A stretch of DNA of 64,000 nt from Mucilaginibacter sp. SG564 (GCF_013149275.1 NZ_JABGNA010000017.1:1-64000); one strand, 5' to 3'. Counted from the first letter of the stretch, positions 43,443 to 52,545 are shown. Notes: generated by a model from the sequence alone, not told the origin. Numbers and translations are program-made.

Positions 43443-44336
43443 ATGCGTGTATTTGTAACAGGCGCTACGGGCTTTGTAGGCTCGGCCGTTGTTCAGGAAT
43501 TATTAAGCGCGGGGCACCAGGTACTTGGCCTCACGCGTTCAGATGCGGGCGAAAAAGCCCTTATCGCTGCTGGTGCCGAAGCGCACCGCGGTGATCTCAC
43601 CGATCTCGAAAGTATACGGTCTGGGACAGCCATGGCCGATGGCGTGATCCATACCGGTTTTATTCATGATTTCACCCAATTTAAAGCCAGCTGTGAAACA
43701 GACAGGCAAGTGATACAGGCGATAGGCTCAGTGCTTAGCGGATCCGATCGTCCGTTTATTATTACCTCTGGTACCGGACTGCTTAGGGGCAACCCAAAGG
43801 CTACGGAAGATATTATACCCAATTTCGATGCCTCATCTTTTCCCCGCGTAGCTACAGAAGAAGCCGCAATGGCTGTAGCGGCCCAGGGTGTACATACCAT
43901 AGTATTACGCCTGCCACCTACCGTACATGGCGATGGCGACCACGGCTTTGTACCTGTGCTAATTGGTATTGCCCGCGAAAAAGGGGTTGCGGCTTATGTG
44001 GGTGAAGGCCATAATCGCTGGGCAGCTGTACACCGCCTGGATGCAGCCCGCTTATACCGGCTCGCTCTGGAAAAAGGAGCTGCAGGTGCCAGGTATCATG
44101 CAGTTGCTGAAGAAGGTGTACCCTTCCGCGACATAGCCGGAGTGATCGGCAGGCAACTGAATGTACCTGTTGTGAGCAAAACACATGAAGAAGCCAATGA
44201 GCATTTTGGCTGGTTCGGCCATTTTGCAGGTATGGACAACTTGGTTTCCAGCGTCCAAACCCGCGAACAACTGGGCTGGCAACCAAACGGCATTAGCCTT
44301 ATTTCCGATCTGGAACAGGGAACTTATTTTGGGTAG
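43443..44336 (+). CDS. Extended SDR / NAD-dependent epimerase-like protein
   Basis: A 297-residue protein. The N-terminal Rossmann site VFVTGATGFVGSAVV and a DLTD motif show an extended or atypical SDR. It lacks an obvious YxxxK active site, which suggests a group that acts as a reductase with a different mechanism or as a binding protein. RLPPTVHGDGDHGFVP is the typical post-active-site segment of this group. It is transcribed alone, with a strong terminator after it. Substrate is unknown. Confidence 0.85.
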   Translation: MRVFVTGATGFVGSAVVQELLSAGHQVLGLTRSDAGEKALIAAGAEAHRGDLTDLESIRSGTAMADGVIHTGFIHDFTQFKASCETDRQVIQAIGSVLSGSDRPFIITSGTGLLRGNPKATEDIIPNFDASSFPRVATEEAAMAVAAQGVHTIVLRLPPTVHGDGDHGFVPVLIGIAREKGVAAYVGEGHNRWAAVHRLDAARLYRLALEKGAAGARYHAVAEEGVPFRDIAGVIGRQLNVPVVSKTHEEANEHFGWFGHFAGMDNLVSSVQTREQLGWQPNGISLISDLEQGTYFG

Positions 44337-44397
44337 GGAAAAGGGACAGATTAAGCTTTTATCCCATCCAAAAAAATCGGTATATTTGTACAAAAGG

Positions 44398-44434
44398 CAG
44401 CCCGTTTCTCATCAACAAAAAGAGAAACGGGCTG
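44398..44434 (+). terminator. Strong hairpin terminator after the epimerase-like gene
   Basis: CAGCCCGTTTCTC (44398-44410) and GAGAAACGGGCTG (44422-44434) are exact inverted repeats with an 11-nt loop, followed by TTTAGTT. Confidence 0.75.
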
Positions 44435-44519
44435 TTTAGTTAAGAGAAAAAGGAACCCCCAAACCGACCGTTTGGTATCATGTACCTTTTCTCAAAATCA
44501 ATAATTCAATAATTGAAAA

Positions 44520-45506
44520 ATGAAGGCAGTTGTTATCACCCATCCCGGCGCTCCGTCCGTTTTGCAAATTGCCGAGAGGCCCAAACCCGGTTGCGGAACC
44601 AATGAGGTATTGGTGAAAGTGATGGCCGCCGGGGTTAACCGCCCCGATGTAAAACAACGCGAGGGTAAATACCCTCCTCCGGCTGGCGTGGTAAAGGATA
44701 TCCCCGGTTTAGAAATAGCGGGCACTGTGGTAGAAATCGGCACGGAAGTTACCCAATGGAAAATTGGGGATAGTGTTTGCGCCCTGGTAACCGGAGGCGG
44801 CTATGCCGAATACTGCAGCGCACCGGAAGGTCAATGTCTGCCTGTACCAGAGGGGCTTTCCTTTATAGAAGCAGCCTCGCTGCCCGAAACGTTCTTTACT
44901 GTTTGGAGTAATGTATTTGACCGTGGGAATTTAAAGGGCAATGAAACCTTGCTGGTTCACGGTGGCTCAAGCGGCATAGGAGTTACAGCTATACAAATGA
45001 CAAAAGCGCTGGGTCACCAGGTATATGTTACCGCCGGCTCCGATGAAAAATGCCGCTTTTGCGAGCAATTGGGCGCTGCCAAAGCCATCAACTACAAAAC
45101 TGAAAGCTTTGCCGATGTCATCAAACAACTCACTAATGGTAAAGGCGTTGATGTAATACTGGATATGATAGGCGGCGATTATACCCCAGGCAATATCCAA
45201 TCGCTGGCTGTGGAGGGCCGCCTGATGATGATCAATACCATGAAAGGCAAAGACGCCCAGGTTGATCTGGCCCAGGTGATGATGAAACGGCTGGTGATCA
45301 CCGGCTCTACCCTACGGGCACGGGAGGTAACATTTAAAGCTGCCATCGCTCAAAACCTGCAAAAAAATATCTGGCCCTTGCTGGCATCGGGCCAAATAAA
45401 ACCGGTTATCTACAAAGTTTTCAGAGCCGAAGAGGCAGCACAAGCTCATGAGCTGATGGAAAGCAGCAAACACACAGGGAAAATTGTGTTGAGTTTTGCG
45501 GATTAA
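44520..45506 (+). CDS. NAD(P)H-quinone oxidoreductase, PIG3-like zinc-free MDR family
   Basis: A 328-residue medium-chain reductase. The GroES-like N-terminal domain has VMAAGVNRPDVKQREGKYPPP, and the Rossmann domain has LLVHGGSSGIGVTAIQ (a GxGxxG variant, AxxGGVG type). No zinc-ligand set is seen. NRPDxxQRxGxYPPP is characteristic of TP53I3/PIG3-type quinone oxidoreductases, which make one-electron or two-electron reductions of quinones with NADPH. It is a single gene between a terminator and the atpD promoter region. Confidence 0.9.
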   Translation: MKAVVITHPGAPSVLQIAERPKPGCGTNEVLVKVMAAGVNRPDVKQREGKYPPPAGVVKDIPGLEIAGTVVEIGTEVTQWKIGDSVCALVTGGGYAEYCSAPEGQCLPVPEGLSFIEAASLPETFFTVWSNVFDRGNLKGNETLLVHGGSSGIGVTAIQMTKALGHQVYVTAGSDEKCRFCEQLGAAKAINYKTESFADVIKQLTNGKGVDVILDMIGGDYTPGNIQSLAVEGRLMMINTMKGKDAQVDLAQVMMKRLVITGSTLRAREVTFKAAIAQNLQKNIWPLLASGQIKPVIYKVFRAEEAAQAHELMESSKHTGKIVLSFAD

Positions 45507-45546
45507 AAACCTGAAAACAGGTGTGCAGAAAATATATGCAAAAATG

Positions 45547-45589
45547 TTGACGTTGCTATTTAAATATTTGGATAGAAATCTTAACTTTG
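45547..45589 (+). promoter_or_regulatory. Promoter of atpDC
   Basis: TAACTTTG at 45582-45589 fits the TAnnTTTG consensus exactly. TTGACGTTG at 45547-45555 is the only TTG-type upstream element, but the spacing (26 nt) is longer than usual. The leader to the ATG is about 70 nt. Confidence 0.4.
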
Positions 45590-45666
45590 CGCCTCTGAAA
45601 TAGCATCTTATATTTTAACAGTAACAACTATTTCGCAGAAAAATTCTTTAAAACACCAGGTTATAT

Positions 45667-47172
45667 ATGCCAAACATTGGAAAAATATCACGGATCATTG
45701 GTCCGGTAGTTGACGTAAGTTTCGCTGATGATGCTCATCTTCCTAAGATTTATGACGCGTTAGAAATCACGAAAGAAAATGGCCAAAAAGTAATTTTAGA
45801 AGTTCAACAGCATTTGGGTGAAGATCGTGTACGTGCGATCGCGATGGATTCAACAGACGGATTGCTACGTGGCATGAAAGTGTTGGATACCGAAGCCGCT
45901 ATTAAAATGCCGGTTGGCGAAAACATTAAAGGCCGCGTATTCAACGTAGTTGGTGATGCCATTGACGGTATTGCTAACTTAGATAAATCTAATGGTCGCC
46001 CTATCCACAATACCCCTCCTCGTTTCGAGGATCTATCTACCGAAACTGAAGTATTGTTCACAGGTATCAAAGTTATTGACCTGTTAGAGCCTTACGCTAA
46101 AGGTGGTAAAATTGGCTTGTTTGGCGGTGCCGGTGTAGGTAAAACCGTATTAATTCAGGAATTGATCAACAATATTGCCAAGGCTTATTCTGGTTTATCA
46201 GTATTTGCCGGTGTAGGTGAGCGTACCCGTGAAGGTAATGACCTTTTACGCGAGATGCTTGAATCGGGCATTATTAAATATGGCGATGGCTTTATGCACT
46301 CGATGGAAGAAGGCGGTTGGGATTTAACCAAGGTTGATACCGAAGCACTGAAAGAGTCAAAAGCAACATTCGTTTTCGGACAAATGAACGAGCCTCCAGG
46401 TGCACGTGCACGTGTGGCTTTATCAGGCTTAACCATTGCCGAGTATTTCCGTGATGGCGAAGAAGATGGCAAAGGCCGTGATATCCTGTTCTTTATCGAT
46501 AACATCTTCCGCTTTACACAAGCAGGTTCTGAAGTATCGGCGCTGTTAGGCCGTATGCCGTCAGCGGTAGGTTACCAGCCAACACTGGCTACCGAGATGG
46601 GTACCATGCAAGAGCGTATCACCTCAACTAAAAGAGGTTCAATCACATCAGTACAAGCAGTTTATGTACCTGCGGATGACTTGACCGACCCTGCGCCGGC
46701 AACAACCTTCGCTCACTTAGATGCTACTACTGTACTTTCACGTAAAATTGCCGAGTTAGGTATCTACCCTGCTGTGGATCCATTGGACTCTACATCACGT
46801 ATCCTTAGCCCAGCTGTTTTAGGCGACGAGCACTACAACACTGCTCAACGTGTTAAAGAAACTTTACAACGTTACAAAGAGTTACAAGATATTATCGCGA
46901 TCCTGGGGATGGACGAGTTATCTGAGGAAGATAAACTGGTTGTATCACGTGCGCGTCGTGTTCAGCGTTTCCTGTCACAACCATTCCACGTGGCCGAGCA
47001 ATTTACCGGCTTAAAAGGTGTATTGGTTGATATCAAAGAAACTATCAAAGGTTTCAACATGATCATGGACGGCGAAGTGGATGAATATCCTGAGGCAGCT
47101 TTCAACTTAGTAGGCAGCATCGAAGACGCCATTGAAAAAGGTAAAAAACTATTAGCAGAAGCTAATAACTAG
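45667..47172 (+). CDS. atpD: F1Fo ATP synthase subunit beta
   Basis: A 501-residue catalytic F1 subunit. The P-loop GGAGVGKTVL lies at about 152-161, with GERTREGNDL, the DELSEED-type loop (MDELSEEDKLVV) and ALLGRMPSAVGYQPTLATEMG, all as expected for a catalytic beta subunit. It forms the ATP site with alpha and drives ATP synthesis. In Bacteroidota atpD-atpC is often separate from the rest of the atp genes, as here. Codon use looks more biased than its neighbours (frequent CGT for Arg), in line with high expression. Confidence 0.98.
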   Translation: MPNIGKISRIIGPVVDVSFADDAHLPKIYDALEITKENGQKVILEVQQHLGEDRVRAIAMDSTDGLLRGMKVLDTEAAIKMPVGENIKGRVFNVVGDAIDGIANLDKSNGRPIHNTPPRFEDLSTETEVLFTGIKVIDLLEPYAKGGKIGLFGGAGVGKTVLIQELINNIAKAYSGLSVFAGVGERTREGNDLLREMLESGIIKYGDGFMHSMEEGGWDLTKVDTEALKESKATFVFGQMNEPPGARARVALSGLTIAEYFRDGEEDGKGRDILFFIDNIFRFTQAGSEVSALLGRMPSAVGYQPTLATEMGTMQERITSTKRGSITSVQAVYVPADDLTDPAPATTFAHLDATTVLSRKIAELGIYPAVDPLDSTSRILSPAVLGDEHYNTAQRVKETLQRYKELQDIIAILGMDELSEEDKLVVSRARRVQRFLSQPFHVAEQFTGLKGVLVDIKETIKGFNMIMDGEVDEYPEAAFNLVGSIEDAIEKGKKLLAEANN

Positions 47173-47271
47173 TAGCAAGTAATTAGTATCAAGTAGCAAG
47201 ATCAAAACAGCCTTGCTACTTGGTTTAACTTTATTTACTTGATACTTGATACTCAATACTTGATACTAAAA
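47167..47271. repeat. Hairpin repeat between atpD and atpC, TAGTATCAAGTATCA family variant
   Basis: An inner stem CAAGTAGCAAG (47190-47200) pairs exactly with CTTGCTACTTG (47212-47222) with an 11-nt loop. Outer units TTAGTATCAAGTA (from 47183) pair with TACTTGATACTAA-type units on the right (47237-47269). The right side carries an extra unit. The left end overlaps the atpD stop. Confidence 0.85.
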
Positions 47272-47273
47272 AC

Positions 47274-47528
47274 ATGACATTAGAAATTCTTACTCCCGAC
47301 AAAAAAGTATACGAGGGCGAAGCCACATCGGTAACCGTTCCTGGTACTTTGGGATTATTTGAAATATTAAACCACCACGCGCCTATCATCTCTACTTTAC
47401 AGGATGGTAAATTAACTGTGCGCGGTGGCAGCGCTGCTAAAGAAGAAGTTTTCTTTATTAAAGGCGGTGTGGTTGAAGTATTAAACAATAAGGTCATTAT
47501 TCTTGCTGAAGGCATTCAGCACAAATAG
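47274..47528 (+). CDS. atpC: F1Fo ATP synthase subunit epsilon
   Basis: An 84-residue protein equal to the N-terminal beta-sandwich of epsilon (MTLEILTPDKKVYEGEATSVTVPG, FEILNHHAPIISTL). The C-terminal helical hairpin that inhibits ATP hydrolysis is absent; short epsilon subunits of this kind are normal in Bacteroidota. The 101-nt gap from atpD is filled by a hairpin repeat, so expression relative to atpD may be modulated. A terminator follows 23 nt after the stop. Confidence 0.95.
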   Translation: MTLEILTPDKKVYEGEATSVTVPGTLGLFEILNHHAPIISTLQDGKLTVRGGSAAKEEVFFIKGGVVEVLNNKVIILAEGIQHK

Positions 47529-47550
47529 TCCTTATACCTACATTTACAAA

Positions 47551-47587
47551 AAACGTCCGGGTATAATACCCCGGACGTTTTTTTTTG
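47551..47587 (+). terminator. Rho-independent terminator of atpDC
   Basis: AACGTCCGGG (47552-47561) pairs with CCCGGACGTT (47570-47579), followed by a run of nine or more T residues. This is the clearest terminator in the window. Confidence 0.9.
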
Positions 47588-48295
47588 ACATTTTTTTTTG
47601 ACAGGGGATTTTGCAAACTATGTCAACCAACAATTGGCGTAGAACCATGAGCTGGAGATTAGCTCAATAAGCAAAAAGTGGGTTTACATGGTTTACACTT
47701 TTCATGGTTAACATGGGCATAAAATATTGATAATTAACCATATATATTTTATTTCCTCAAAAAAGTGTAAACCATGTTTTTGGGATAATATTATGGGCTA
47801 AACATTAATTCATAAGTTATATGACATTAACCGGCACTGAACAAACTGAATCCTTTTTTTATCAGCCCCTGCTTAAAAGTTGTTTAAATTAACGGAGGTA
47901 AATTTTAAGGCAAATTATATATAGCATAAAGCAACATCATTAAGCAACAATTACACCATGCAAAGCGAGCCAATTTTTATAACTTCTACAGCGGGTTTAG
48001 CCATTTCGGGCAGAAAATCGACAACTTGCTATGCATGCATAAAAAATGTACCGAATACCGTTTTGAACTTTGGTATATTTTACAACATATATTATTGCTA
48101 TATTTTTATTTAAAACAGAATTAAATTTCATATTTACAATAAAAACAACATAAAATACTTTTTTCGAAAAAATATTTGTAGGTATTGCTATTCTTTATTG
48201 CTATATCTACCTTACAAATACAGATTCGTACTGTACGAATAAACCAGGATCAAGAGACAGAATTATTTACAAATTAGGCTATCATACCAAATAAA
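47588..48295. promoter_or_regulatory. Long non-coding leader upstream of the ilv-leu block
   Basis: About 700 nt without a confident gene. It holds a large nested inverted repeat (47686-47777), an open frame of 51 codons (47958-48113) ending in an Ile/Tyr-rich stretch, three copies of TATTGCTAT (48093, 48183, 48196), a near-palindrome around TTTTTTCGAAAAAA (48153-48177), a stem ATTTGTAGGTA/TACCTTACAAAT, and the palindrome ATTCGTAC-T-GTACGAAT (48224-48240). The cluster within 150 nt of ilvD looks regulatory. I see no riboswitch or T-box. Confidence 0.5.
47686..47777. repeat. Nested hairpin, ACATGGTTTACACTTTT arms
   Basis: A 17-nt arm at 47686-47702 has an exact reverse complement at 47761-47777. 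Inside, ATGGTTAA (47704-47711) pairs with TTAACCAT (47734-47741). GGTTTACATGGTTTACA on the left is a short direct duplication. Confidence 0.85.
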
Positions 48296-50008
48296 ATGAG
48301 TTCATCATCAGATACTACAGCGGCTATAGAATTGAATAAGTACAGCAAAACTTTTACACAGGACGAAACACAACCTGCTGCAAAGGCCATGTTATACGGC
48401 ATAGGTTTAACCGACGACGATATGGAAAAAGCCCAGGTCGGCGTAGCCAGCATGGGTTACGATGGTAACACCTGCAATATGCACCTGAACGATCTGGCCA
48501 AACTGGTTAAACAAGGTATCTGGGATCAGGATCTGGTAGGCTTAATATTTCATACCATTGGCGTAAGCGACGGCATGAGCAATGGTACCGAAGGCATGCG
48601 CTACTCTTTAATGAGCCGCGATATCATTGCCGATTCTATTGAAGCCGTTACCGGCGCGCAGTATTATGATGGTTTAATTACTTTGCCGGGTTGTGATAAA
48701 AACATGCCGGGCTCTATCATGGCTATGGGCCGCTTAAATCGTCCATCAATCATGGTGTACGGTGGTACTATTAAACCTGGTCACTGGAAAGGTGAAGATC
48801 TGAACATTGTATCGGCATTTGAGGCTTTGGGCAAAAAAATTGCCGGCCAGATAGATGATGTTGATTTTATGGGTGTAATTAAAAACGCCTGTCCAAGCGC
48901 GGGTGCTTGTGGTGGTATTTATACCGCTAATACCATGGCTGCAGCTATCGAAGCCTTGGGTATGAGCTTGCCCTATTCATCATCAAACCCTGCATTAAGC
49001 GAAGATAAAAAAGCAGAGTGCCTTGCCGCTGGTAAAGCGATCAAGGTATTGCTTGAAAAAGATATTAAACCGTCAGACATCATGACCCGCAAAGCATTTG
49101 AAAATGCGATGGTAGTGATCATGGTACTGGGCGGCTCAACCAACGCAGTATTGCACTTGATAGCCATGGCCAAAAGCGTTGACGTTAAAGTAACTCAGGA
49201 CGATTTCCAGGAGGTAAGTAACCGCATCCCTGTACTGGCCGATATGAAACCAAGCGGTAAATACATGATGGAAGACCTGCACAATATTGGCGGTGTGCCA
49301 GCTGTAATGAAATATTGCCTGAGCCAGGGATGGTTACATGGCGATTGCTTGACCGTTACCGGTAAAACCATCGCCGAGAATCTGGCCGATGTTCCGGAGC
49401 TCAGCTTCGAAACACAAAAAATAATTTTCCCGGCTACCAACCCTATTAAAGCTACCGGTCACTTACAAATATTATACGGAAACCTTGCCGAAGGTGGCAG
49501 CGTAGCCAAGATCACCGGTAAAGAGGGTACCAGCTTTGAAGGCCCTGCCCGTGTATTTGATGGCGAGTTTGAGTTGATACATGGTATACAAAGCGGTCGT
49601 GTTAAAGCCGGCGATGTGGTAGTTATCCGCAACGTGGGTCCTAAAGGTGCTCCGGGTATGCCGGAGATGCTGAAACCAACTTCGGCCATATTTGGTGCGG
49701 GCCTGGGTAGCTCGGTAGCATTAATTACCGATGGACGTTTTTCGGGCGGTACACACGGTTTTGTAGTGGGCCACATTACACCAGAAGCTTATGATGGCGG
49801 CGGTATCGCTTTTGTAAAAGACGAGGACCGGATATTTATTGATGCCGTTAACCGCACCATCAACGTAATCATCAGCGACGAAGAATTTGCTGCCCGTAAA
49901 GCAGCCTGGAAACAACCTGCTTTAAAAGTAAGCAAAGGTTTATTATACAGATATGCTAAAACAGTAAGTACCGCGGCCGAAGGTTGCGTAACTGACGAAA
50001 TGCCATAG
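48296..50008 (+). CDS. ilvD: Dihydroxy-acid dehydratase
   Basis: A 570-residue iron-sulfur dehydratase making 2-keto acids from dihydroxy acids in Ile/Val synthesis. The cluster ligands are visible in LPGCDKNMPG (near 135) and NACPSAGACGGIYTANTM (near 200), plus a Cys in the N-terminal half (GNTCNMHL). The C-terminal GLGSSVALITDGRFSGG is the family's conserved Mg/substrate segment. Full length. It is the first gene of the branched-chain block, with a palindrome-rich leader. Confidence 0.97.
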   Translation: MSSSSDTTAAIELNKYSKTFTQDETQPAAKAMLYGIGLTDDDMEKAQVGVASMGYDGNTCNMHLNDLAKLVKQGIWDQDLVGLIFHTIGVSDGMSNGTEGMRYSLMSRDIIADSIEAVTGAQYYDGLITLPGCDKNMPGSIMAMGRLNRPSIMVYGGTIKPGHWKGEDLNIVSAFEALGKKIAGQIDDVDFMGVIKNACPSAGACGGIYTANTMAAAIEALGMSLPYSSSNPALSEDKKAECLAAGKAIKVLLEKDIKPSDIMTRKAFENAMVVIMVLGGSTNAVLHLIAMAKSVDVKVTQDDFQEVSNRIPVLADMKPSGKYMMEDLHNIGGVPAVMKYCLSQGWLHGDCLTVTGKTIAENLADVPELSFETQKIIFPATNPIKATGHLQILYGNLAEGGSVAKITGKEGTSFEGPARVFDGEFELIHGIQSGRVKAGDVVVIRNVGPKGAPGMPEMLKPTSAIFGAGLGSSVALITDGRFSGGTHGFVVGHITPEAYDGGGIAFVKDEDRIFIDAVNRTINVIISDEEFAARKAAWKQPALKVSKGLLYRYAKTVSTAAEGCVTDEMP

Positions 50009-50015
50009 CCCTCCC

Positions 50016-50030
50016 ACCCCCTGAAGGGGT
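50016..50030. repeat. Short CCCCCTGAAGGGG hairpin after ilvD
   Basis: ACCCC-CTGAA-GGGGT lies 7 nt after the ilvD stop. A similar sequence (CCCCCTTTAGGGGG) occurs before leuB, so it looks like a small repeat family. Confidence 0.6.
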
Positions 50031-50091
50031 AATAAATGGGCTAATAATAAAGAACTAAAAACAATAAACATACAACATAATACCCAACACT

Positions 50092-51828
50092 ATGGAAGTT
50101 GCACAGGAAACACTAACTACACCCGCACCAACAACAGCGGTAGAAGTTTCAGGATCAGTAGCATTATTGGAGGCATTAATTGTTGAAGGTGTTGATACCA
50201 TCTTTGGCTACCCGGGTGGCGCTATCATGCCCATCTATGATGCTTTATTTGACTATAATGATAAACTGAACCACATCCTGGTCCGTCATGAGCAGGGCGG
50301 CATTCACGCCGGCCAAGGCTATGCCCGTACTTCGGGTAAAGTGGGTGTTGTATTCGCAACCAGCGGTCCTGGTGCAACCAACCTGGTAACCGGTTTGGCC
50401 GATGCACAGATAGATAGTACCCCATTGGTATGTATCACCGGGCAGGTATTCGCCCATTTGTTGGGTACCGATGCTTTCCAGGAAACCGACGTGATCAACA
50501 TCACCACCCCGGTAACCAAATGGAACTACCAGGTAACTGATGCCAATGAAATTCCGGAGGTTATTGCCAAGGCATTCTACATCGCCAAAAGCGGTCGCCC
50601 GGGGCCTGTATTAATTGATATTACTAAAAACGCGCAGATACAAAAATTCAGCTATCAGGGTTATACGCAATGCAACCATATCCGCAGTTATCGCCCAAAA
50701 CCCATTGTTCGTTCTGAATACGTACAAGAAGCTGCCGAACTGATCAATCAGGCCAAAAAGCCGTTTGTAATTTGGGGCCAAGGCGTTATTCTGGGTGGTG
50801 CAGAGCAGGAATTTAAAGCCTTTGTTGAAAAAAGCGGTATTCCTGCAGCATGGACCGTTTTAGGCGCTGGCGCTATCCCTACAGAGCATCCTTTAAACGT
50901 GGGTATGCTGGGCATGCACGGCAATTACGGCCCTAACGTATTAACTAACGAATGTGATGTACTGATTGCTATCGGTATGCGCTTTGACGACCGCGTAACC
51001 GGCAGGTTAGATAAATATGCCAAGCAAGCCAAGGTGGTGCACCTGGATATTGACCCGGCTGAGATCGACAAAAACGTAAAATCAACTGTACCGGTATGGG
51101 GCGATTGTAAAGAGACCCTGCCTATGCTGACCAAGTTGATAGAAGAAAAGAAACATACCGAATGGCTGAATACTTTTAACGAATACACGCAGAAAGAAGT
51201 TGAAGCCGTAATTCATGACGAACTGAACCCTACCACCCCGGAAATGACCATGGGTGAGGTGATCAAACAATTGAATGAAATTACAAAAGGCGAGGCTGTT
51301 ATTGTAACCGACGTAGGTCAGCACCAGATGGTGGCCTGCCGTTATGCCAAATTCAATAAAACACGCAGCAATGTTACCAGTGGTGGTTTAGGCACTATGG
51401 GTTTTGCACTCCCCGCTGCTATCGGTGCTAAATTTGGCGCCCAGGATCGCACCGTTGTCGCTATTATTGGCGATGGGGGTTTCCAGATGACCTTGCAGGA
51501 ATTAGGTACTATTATGCAAACCGGCATCGATGTTAAGATCATCATCCTGAACAACCGTTTCCTGGGCATGGTTAGGCAATGGCAGGAACTATTTAATGAG
51601 CGCCGTTATTCGTTTGTAGATATCCAAAGTCCTGATTTTGTTGCACTGGCAGCAGCATATAAGATCCCTGGAAAACGAATTGACGACCGGGCAGAACTTC
51701 CGGCAGTATTAAATGAAATGCTGAACACCAAAGGATCATTCCTTTTAGAAGTAATGGTAACTAAAGAGAACAACGTGTTCCCGATGGTGCCGCAAGGATG
51801 CAGTGTAGCCGAGATCAGGTTGAAATAA
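50092..51828 (+). CDS. ilvB: Acetolactate synthase, large subunit
   Basis: A 578-residue thiamine-diphosphate enzyme that condenses pyruvate with pyruvate or 2-oxobutyrate. GYPGGAIMPIYDAL and HEQGGIHAGQGYAR in the N-terminal domain contain the catalytic Glu (HEQ), and the ThDP-binding motif is GDGGFQMTLQELGT...NNRFLGMVRQWQ. Complete. It is followed 30 nt later by the regulatory subunit gene. Confidence 0.96.
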   Translation: MEVAQETLTTPAPTTAVEVSGSVALLEALIVEGVDTIFGYPGGAIMPIYDALFDYNDKLNHILVRHEQGGIHAGQGYARTSGKVGVVFATSGPGATNLVTGLADAQIDSTPLVCITGQVFAHLLGTDAFQETDVINITTPVTKWNYQVTDANEIPEVIAKAFYIAKSGRPGPVLIDITKNAQIQKFSYQGYTQCNHIRSYRPKPIVRSEYVQEAAELINQAKKPFVIWGQGVILGGAEQEFKAFVEKSGIPAAWTVLGAGAIPTEHPLNVGMLGMHGNYGPNVLTNECDVLIAIGMRFDDRVTGRLDKYAKQAKVVHLDIDPAEIDKNVKSTVPVWGDCKETLPMLTKLIEEKKHTEWLNTFNEYTQKEVEAVIHDELNPTTPEMTMGEVIKQLNEITKGEAVIVTDVGQHQMVACRYAKFNKTRSNVTSGGLGTMGFALPAAIGAKFGAQDRTVVAIIGDGGFQMTLQELGTIMQTGIDVKIIILNNRFLGMVRQWQELFNERRYSFVDIQSPDFVALAAAYKIPGKRIDDRAELPAVLNEMLNTKGSFLLEVMVTKENNVFPMVPQGCSVAEIRLK

Positions 51829-51858
51829 TTACAGCCTATAACCTTTAAAATAGCAATC

Positions 51859-52464
51859 ATGAGCAATCAAGATACAGAGAAACAAGAATTTAACATCACG
51901 GTTTATACCGAAAACCAGATAGGCCTGCTAACGCGTATAGCCATTATATTTTCGCGCCGTAAGATCAATATCGAAAGCCTGAACACTTCTCCTTCAGAGA
52001 TCGACAAGATTCACCGCTTTAACATCGTGATAACCGAATCGGAAGAAGTGGTGCGTAAGCTGGTTCGCCAGATAGAAAAACAGGTAGAGGTATTAAAAGC
52101 ATATTATCATACCAATGCCGATGTGATATGGCAGGAATTAGCGTTATATAAGGTATCAACAGATGTTATTGCCGAAAAAGTAAGCGTTGAACGCTTGCTG
52201 CGCGAAAACGGCGCACGTGTGGTTGTATTGCGTAAAGATTATACCGTATTTGAAACCACCGGCCACCGTGAGGAAACTGACAATTTGATCAGTATATTGC
52301 AGCCTTATGGCCTGATTGAATTTGTACGTAGCGCCCGTGTAGCTATTATTAAAGACAGCGATGGCTTTAACCGTAAACTACGCGAATTTGAACGACTGGA
52401 ACCAGGTGAGGATGTGATAGAAAACGAATATCTTAACCAGGGCGAAAAAGTATTTACAATGTAA
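51859..52464 (+). CDS. ilvN: Acetolactate synthase, small (regulatory) subunit
   Basis: A 201-residue regulatory subunit. The N-terminal ACT domain FNITVYTENQIGLLTRIAIIFSRRKINIESL gives valine-type feedback control. The C-terminal half is the usual IlvH-like second domain (ETTGHREETDNLISILQPYGLIEFVRSARV). It lies between ilvB and ilvC. A near-perfect hairpin repeat follows its stop. Confidence 0.95.
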   Translation: MSNQDTEKQEFNITVYTENQIGLLTRIAIIFSRRKINIESLNTSPSEIDKIHRFNIVITESEEVVRKLVRQIEKQVEVLKAYYHTNADVIWQELALYKVSTDVIAEKVSVERLLRENGARVVVLRKDYTVFETTGHREETDNLISILQPYGLIEFVRSARVAIIKDSDGFNRKLREFERLEPGEDVIENEYLNQGEKVFTM

Positions 52465-52467
52465 TCT

Positions 52468-52545
52468 GTCTGAATCAGAATTCACAGAATTTAAGGATGA
52501 ACAGAATTCTGAAAATTCTTAAATTCTGTGAATTCTGATTCAGAC
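52468..52545. repeat. Hairpin repeat between ilvN and ilvC, 28-bp perfect arms
   Basis: The left arm 52468-52495 (starting GTCTGAATCAGAATTCACAG) and right arm 52518-52545 are exact reverse complements over 28 nt, with a 22-nt spacer. It begins 4 nt after the ilvN stop. Confidence 0.93.

Noticed and set aside
44052..44393. Several minus-strand open frames across the epimerase-like gene
   Set aside because: Multiple overlapping frames on the opposite strand of a well-supported SDR gene, none with domain features.
47958..48113. 51-codon open frame as a real gene or leader peptide
   Set aside because: No ribosome-binding signal, no family resemblance and no run of Leu/Val codons; kept only as part of the leader description.
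47588..48295. T-box or riboswitch before ilvD
   Set aside because: No T-box sequence, no anti-terminator/terminator pair with a U-run before ilvD, and T-boxes are not expected in this phylum.
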